Assembly: GCA_016284315.1 (NCBI GenBank)
Contig: JAEEOO010000021.1
Span: 1-56,385, forward strand
Direction: 5' to 3'
Source: Lachnospiraceae bacterium
Lineage (GTDB): Bacteria; Bacillota; Clostridia; Lachnospirales; Lachnospiraceae
Length of the DNA stretch: 56,385 nt
A program made the translations under genes and the position numbers. The notes below the pieces were generated by a model that was not told the DNA's origin, did no database searches, and saw only the letters and a list, made by a program, of their open reading frames with translations. Positions within the stretch are counted from its first letter, which is position 1, and each line of letters begins with the position of its first letter. Below, in pieces: positions 52,949 through 56,385 of the stretch.

Positions 52949-53173
52949 ATGTTGAAGTTTTTACATTTGTTCAAAAACTACTATTTGGGAATATCATTTA
53001 TAGGTATAGCAGCATTTGCGATACAGGAAATTCCATATATGGTTATGCCGTTGATAAAACCTGTGTCAAATCCGATCATGAATATGTCGAATGAGATACC
53101 TGTTGGTGGGGGCGGCAGTTCCGTTTTTCATAATTCAAACTATCAACGGAATTTTGCGGGTTTCATAAGGTAG
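52949..53173 (+). CDS. Hypothetical membrane protein fragment
   Basis: 74 residues with one hydrophobic segment (YYLGISFIGIAAFAIQEIPY region, about 11-37) and an unrelated-looking Gly-rich end (PVGGGGSSVFHNSNYQRNFAG). The first about 50 residues look like the N-terminus of a larger polytopic membrane protein, so this is probably a truncated remnant. No good ribosome binding site. It may not be expressed. Confidence 0.35.
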   Translation: MLKFLHLFKNYYLGISFIGIAAFAIQEIPYMVMPLIKPVSNPIMNMSNEIPVGGGGSSVFHNSNYQRNFAGFIR

Positions 53174-53216
53174 CGGATAGCGGGGAAACTTATTATTGAA
53201 AATAAGGAGCTTAAGT

Positions 53217-53666
53217 ATGGAATACAACTATTTTGAATTAAGAGAAAAACCTGAATTAAAAGATATTGCTGCAGAATGGTTCCACCAAAAGTGGGGCGTC
53301 CCCAAAGAGGCATATCTTGAATGCATGGATGAATATCTTAACAAGGAAACAGAAAACGGATGGTATCTGTGTATGTTCGGAAATCAAATTGTTGGCGGAA
53401 TGGGCGTAATTGATAATGATTTCCACGACAGAAAAGATTTAGCGCCCAACGTTTGCGCGGTATATACCGAAGAGGCGCACCGCGGAAAAGGAATAGCCGG
53501 AGAGCTTTTGAATCTTGTGGTGGATGACATGAAGAAAAAAGGTGTGTCGCCTCTTTATCTTGTAACGGATCATACCGGATTCTATGAGCGCTACGGATGG
53601 GAATTTTTCTGTATGGCGCAGGGAGATGATGAACCCGAGCAGACGAGATTGTATATTCACAGATAG
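53217..53666 (+). CDS. GNAT-family N-acetyltransferase
   Basis: 149 residues. Acetyl-CoA motif VYTEEAHRGKGIAGELLNLV, then SPLYLVTDHTGFYERYGWEF. Start at 53217 chosen for AAGGAG seven bases upstream. Resembles uncharacterised clostridial acetyltransferases. Confidence 0.87.
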   Translation: MEYNYFELREKPELKDIAAEWFHQKWGVPKEAYLECMDEYLNKETENGWYLCMFGNQIVGGMGVIDNDFHDRKDLAPNVCAVYTEEAHRGKGIAGELLNLVVDDMKKKGVSPLYLVTDHTGFYERYGWEFFCMAQGDDEPEQTRLYIHR

Positions 53667-53741
53667 TAAGCGTTTCACAACTTAATCTCGTTGCTTGAGG
53701 TTAAGTCTACTAAATATTATTACAGAAAAGGAAGATTTAAC

Positions 53742-54179
53742 ATGATTCATTTGGAAAGTATAAACCCGGGAAATTGGAGGCTGGGTTTAAAAGTAAGCGA
53801 AGAACAGCGCAGATTTGTGTCGGATAGTTTTTCTATGCTGGCAAGGGCGTATGCTTATAGAGAAGAACGGAGCCGGGCTTATGTCATATATGATGATGAG
53901 GTGCCGGTTGGAATGGCTATGTATCATGATCTCGATGATTGGGGAGCTTATGATTTCAGCCAGTTTTTTATAGATCAGCGTTATCAAAGGAAAGGATATG
54001 GATTAAAAGCTGCGCAGCTCATTCTTGATGAGATGAAGGCTGACGGAAAATATGACAAGGTGGTTTTATGTTTTATTGACGGAGACGACGCAGCTAAGAA
54101 TCTCTATGAAAAACTCGGATTTCATCTCACAGGCGAAGAAGATGAGGATGAGATAATTATGGAGAAAACATTACGATAG
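53742..54179 (+). CDS. GNAT-family N-acetyltransferase (spermine/spermidine type-like)
   Basis: 145 residues. The start of the domain (WRLGLKVSEEQRRFVSD), YDLSQFFIDQRYQRKGYGLK-like DFSQFFIDQRYQRKGYGLKA and VVLCFIDGDDAAKNLYEKLG resemble the BltD/spermine acetyltransferase branch. ATG at 53742 preceded by AAAAGGAAG; an earlier in-frame TTG lacks a site. Substrate not proven. Confidence 0.83.
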   Translation: MIHLESINPGNWRLGLKVSEEQRRFVSDSFSMLARAYAYREERSRAYVIYDDEVPVGMAMYHDLDDWGAYDFSQFFIDQRYQRKGYGLKAAQLILDEMKADGKYDKVVLCFIDGDDAAKNLYEKLGFHLTGEEDEDEIIMEKTLR

Positions 54180-54226
54180 GGTTAATGTTATTGCCGTTTA
54201 TTCTTTAAGCTAGAGAGGAGAATTCT

Positions 54227-54622
54227 ATGACATTAAAAGAAAGAGCCGATAAGGCAGTCGAATTAAAGTTGTCCGGTGGTTATAATTGCTCGCAGGCAGT
54301 TACGGCTGTTCTTGCCGATCAGACAGACTTAACAGATGAACAGTTAAAGCACATAACAGCAGGTTTTTGCGCAGGCATGGGAAATTTAGAGGCTACTTGC
54401 GGTGCACTGATTGGTGCCGGTATGATAGCAGGTCTTAAGACGGAAGGTAAGGGAACTCTTGGTATAACGAGGCAGATTCAAGAGACCTTTCGTGATAGAT
54501 GCGGAGCCATAAAGTGTAAGGACTTAAAAACAATGACAGATGGAAAGCCATTATGCCCATGTGAAGAGTGTGTCCGCAACGCAGTTACGATATATGGGGA
54601 AATTATGGGGATGGAAAAATGA
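54227..54622 (+). CDS. C_GCAxxG_C_C family redox protein
   Basis: 131 residues with the family's ordered cysteines: YNCSQAV, GFCAGMGNLEATCGALIGAG, DRCGAIKCKDL and CPCEECV. These proteins have an N-terminal Cys motif and likely bind metal or do redox chemistry; the specific role is unknown. GAGAGGAG upstream gives a firm start. Confidence 0.9.
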   Translation: MTLKERADKAVELKLSGGYNCSQAVTAVLADQTDLTDEQLKHITAGFCAGMGNLEATCGALIGAGMIAGLKTEGKGTLGITRQIQETFRDRCGAIKCKDLKTMTDGKPLCPCEECVRNAVTIYGEIMGMEK

Positions 54623-54663
54623 CAATTTCCAACAAATACATATGAAAAAGCAATCGTAGATAA

Positions 54664-54739
54664 GACCCATGGGGACGGAGTCAAGGGGTCATTTTCAGAA
54701 AAGTCAGACAATGGACCGATGACTCCGTCCCCGTGGGTC
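54664..54739 (+). repeat. G-rich dispersed repeat, copy D, long inverted repeat
   Basis: Arms GACCCATGGGGACGGAGTCA (54664-54683) and TGACTCCGTCCCCGTGGGTC (54720-54739) pair over 20 bases with one G-T. Inside the left side is AGTCAAGGGGTCATTTT, identical to the tail of copy C. Lies between the redox protein and the S51 fusion gene. Confidence 0.8.
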
Positions 54740-54763
54740 ATAAAATAAAAAGGAGATCTGGGG

Positions 54764-56185
54764 ATGAGAAAAGAATTATTGGGTGTATTCAGTGGGTTTC
54801 CGGATCATCATTTTCCGGAAGAGATCACAAAACGGCTTCGAGAAGAACTGACTGTGCGTAAGAGCATTGTATTTATCACTGCATGTCCGGATGAATACGC
54901 TCAAAATGACGACGATTGCGACGGTATGCACGAAATGTTTGCTGAGCAGGGCTTACCATTTGAGGAGCATTGCGTGATCGACCGACGCACTGATCCTTTG
55001 GATGCAAAGAAACTTGTAGAAAACGCGGACTGCATCTTTCTTATGGGCGGGGGTGTCTGTAAAGAACAGCTTGACTTGATAAAAGAAAAGGGCTGTTACG
55101 AGGCTCTGCTTGACTGCCATGCGGCCATCTTTGGCGTGAGCGCGGGATCTATGAATATGGCTCGAAACACGGTGGATTTCTTTGAGTCCATGGAGCCTTT
55201 TTCCGGGCTTGGTTTTACAAATATTACCGTGAGCTGTCATCACGATCCACAGGATATCTGGCGATATGAGAAAACGCTAAAAATGTCTGAAACCCGCACT
55301 GTATATGCTATGGAGGATATGAGTGCTTTCTTTATCAAAGGTGGCAGGATAGACGTTGTGGGAAATATCTACCGCGCAGACCATAGAGAGCTTCATCCTG
55401 TTACAGATGATGATATAAGCGAGCTGGAGCAGGACGAATTTCGCAGGGTTTTTGATACGATACCGGATCAGTTTGACAGATTCCGTCCGAGATACAGTGA
55501 GGAATTGTTTGAATTCTTGAATAAAAATGCCGAGATCGGACCGGGTAAGAGAGTGCTGGAGATCGGGCCGGGAACAGGGCAGGCTACTGAGCCGGTGCTT
55601 CGAACAGGCTGCGAATATCATGCCATTGAACTGGGTGAGCACCTGTGCCGTAAAATGAATGAAAAGTACGGAATGCTGCCTAATTTCCATATAGTAAATG
55701 ATGATTTCATTACCCATGATTTCGGTGATCTGAAATTTGATATGATTTATTCGGCAGCCACGATCCAGTGGATTCCTGAGGAGATCGCGTTTTCCAAAAT
55801 ATTTGAGCTTTTAAAGCCCGGTGGAACTCTGGCAATGATGCTGACTAAGTCTGAATACAGGTCGGACAATGAGCCCTTGTATGAAAAGATACAGGCGCTT
55901 TATGAAAAGTATTATAAGCCGGAGATAGCGTACACTTATGGGAAATTCACCTATACCGCAGCCCCCGGGTACGGTTATTCGGATGTTGAAAGGTATGAGT
56001 TTAAAGGAAAGAGAGTATTCACCGCTGATGAATATGTAGAGTTTTCCGGAACGCACTGTGATCATATCGTGATCCCAGACCCTATTCGTAATGAGTTCTT
56101 TGCAAACCTGAAAAAAGCTGTTATAGAGGCAGGAGACAGGATCGTGTTTAACGATACATACATTTTGTATCTTACAAGGAAATAA
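54764..56185 (+). CDS. Peptidase S51-like domain fused to a SAM-dependent methyltransferase
   Basis: 473 residues. Residues 1-220 match the peptidase S51 (dipeptidase E / cyanophycinase-like) fold: CIFLMGGGVCKEQLDLI and the nucleophile elbow GVSAGSMNMA with Ser126, then FTNITVSCHHDP. Residues about 240-473 are a class I methyltransferase: RVLEIGPGTGQATEPVL near 264, YSAATIQWIPEE and LLKPGGTLAMML. Both parts retain their key motifs. AAGGAGA precedes the start. The combined function is unknown; peptide modification is one possibility. It is followed 5 bases later by a MATE gene. Confidence 0.85.
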   Translation: MRKELLGVFSGFPDHHFPEEITKRLREELTVRKSIVFITACPDEYAQNDDDCDGMHEMFAEQGLPFEEHCVIDRRTDPLDAKKLVENADCIFLMGGGVCKEQLDLIKEKGCYEALLDCHAAIFGVSAGSMNMARNTVDFFESMEPFSGLGFTNITVSCHHDPQDIWRYEKTLKMSETRTVYAMEDMSAFFIKGGRIDVVGNIYRADHRELHPVTDDDISELEQDEFRRVFDTIPDQFDRFRPRYSEELFEFLNKNAEIGPGKRVLEIGPGTGQATEPVLRTGCEYHAIELGEHLCRKMNEKYGMLPNFHIVNDDFITHDFGDLKFDMIYSAATIQWIPEEIAFSKIFELLKPGGTLAMMLTKSEYRSDNEPLYEKIQALYEKYYKPEIAYTYGKFTYTAAPGYGYSDVERYEFKGKRVFTADEYVEFSGTHCDHIVIPDPIRNEFFANLKKAVIEAGDRIVFNDTYILYLTRK

Positions 56186-56190
56186 AACGG

Positions 56191-56385
56191 ATGAAGATAT
56201 ATTTTGATAAAAAAGAATTCTATAAAAAGCTTTGGCAGCTGTCGATCCCGATTATGATCCAGAGCCTGATGCTGGCTTTAGTGGCGGCGGGAGATGCACT
56301 GATGCTGGGGCGCGTGGCGCAGGAGCAGATGACAGCGGTATCCTTGGCGACGCAGATACAGTTTGTACAAAATATGATCATATCC
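56191..56385 (+). CDS. MATE-family efflux transporter, 3' part outside window
   Basis: The first 65 codons read KLWQLSIPIMIQSLMLALVA, AAGDALMLGRV and MTAVSLATQIQFVQNM, the standard first two segments of a MATE multidrug/sodium antiporter. Starts 5 bases after the S51 fusion gene with AAGGA upstream, probably in the same transcript; cut by the window end. Confidence 0.88.
   Translation, partial: MKIYFDKKEFYKKLWQLSIPIMIQSLMLALVAAGDALMLGRVAQEQMTAVSLATQIQFVQNMIIS

Overview
The window is a bacterial chromosome segment from a low-to-medium G+C Firmicute. Gene families and gene order (clostridial nusB-xseAB-ispA-dxs-tlyA-nadK-argR-recN block, ispF-cysS-mrnC-rlmB-sigH block, lipoprotein-anchored GH53 galactanase, MBOAT/SGNH pair, eukaryotic-type HisA) point to a Lachnospiraceae member, probably close to Butyrivibrio or Pseudobutyrivibrio. 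That placement is inference; no rRNA gene is present to confirm it.

Layout. 1-2.5 kb: the 3' part of murD and rarA. 2.5-9.9 kb: a two-component system, a large orphan solute-binding lipoprotein and a secreted GH53 beta-1,4-galactanase behind a promoter carrying a CcpA/LacI-type operator. 9.9-10.3 kb: a 104-residue stand-alone chemoreceptor tip. 10.3-18.3 kb: malic enzyme (minus strand), a membrane-anchored EEP-fold protein, ispF, cysS, mrnC, rlmB, sigH, a D-2-hydroxyacid dehydrogenase and a membrane-tethered GNAT protein. 18.3-24.4 kb: a tRNA-Thr bracketed by copies of a G-rich repeat, an O-acyltransferase (MBOAT) with an SGNH partner, an LspA-like protein, an EAL-HDOD protein and UDP-galactopyranose mutase. 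24.4-35.1 kb: prfC and a long conserved operon from asp23 to recN. 35-41 kb: typA, dapA, dapB, a eukaryotic-type hisA, and a degenerate LytM/M23 protein paired with a bactofilin. 41-46.6 kb: YerC, a DUF1836 regulator, pcrA, a small membrane protein and an rlmD/rumA-type methyltransferase.

From the 3' end of rlmD (46.57 kb) to the window end the character changes to accessory DNA: a kinase-like protein lacking its N-lobe and catalytic residues, a CD3324-type HTH protein, five acetyltransferase genes (one broken by an in-frame stop), an MmcQ-MGMT fusion, a GtrII-like membrane glycosyltransferase with a 12-copy tetranucleotide tract just after its start codon (a strong candidate phase-variable locus), a C_GCAxxG_C_C redox protein, an S51 peptidase-methyltransferase fusion and the start of a MATE transporter. 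Two degraded copies of an rlmD-like 3' end lie between these genes, suggesting repeated insertion or paralog decay downstream of rlmD.

The sporulation genes that usually flank the nusB-recN block in sporulating Firmicutes (spoIIIA upstream, spoIVB-spo0A downstream) are absent from those positions, although sigH is retained. No CRISPR array, rRNA, intact transposase, integrase or phage gene was seen. The most interesting signals are the phase-variable tract, the rlmD-tail relics, the miniature chemoreceptor, the dispersed G-rich palindromic repeats and the several unusual fusions.
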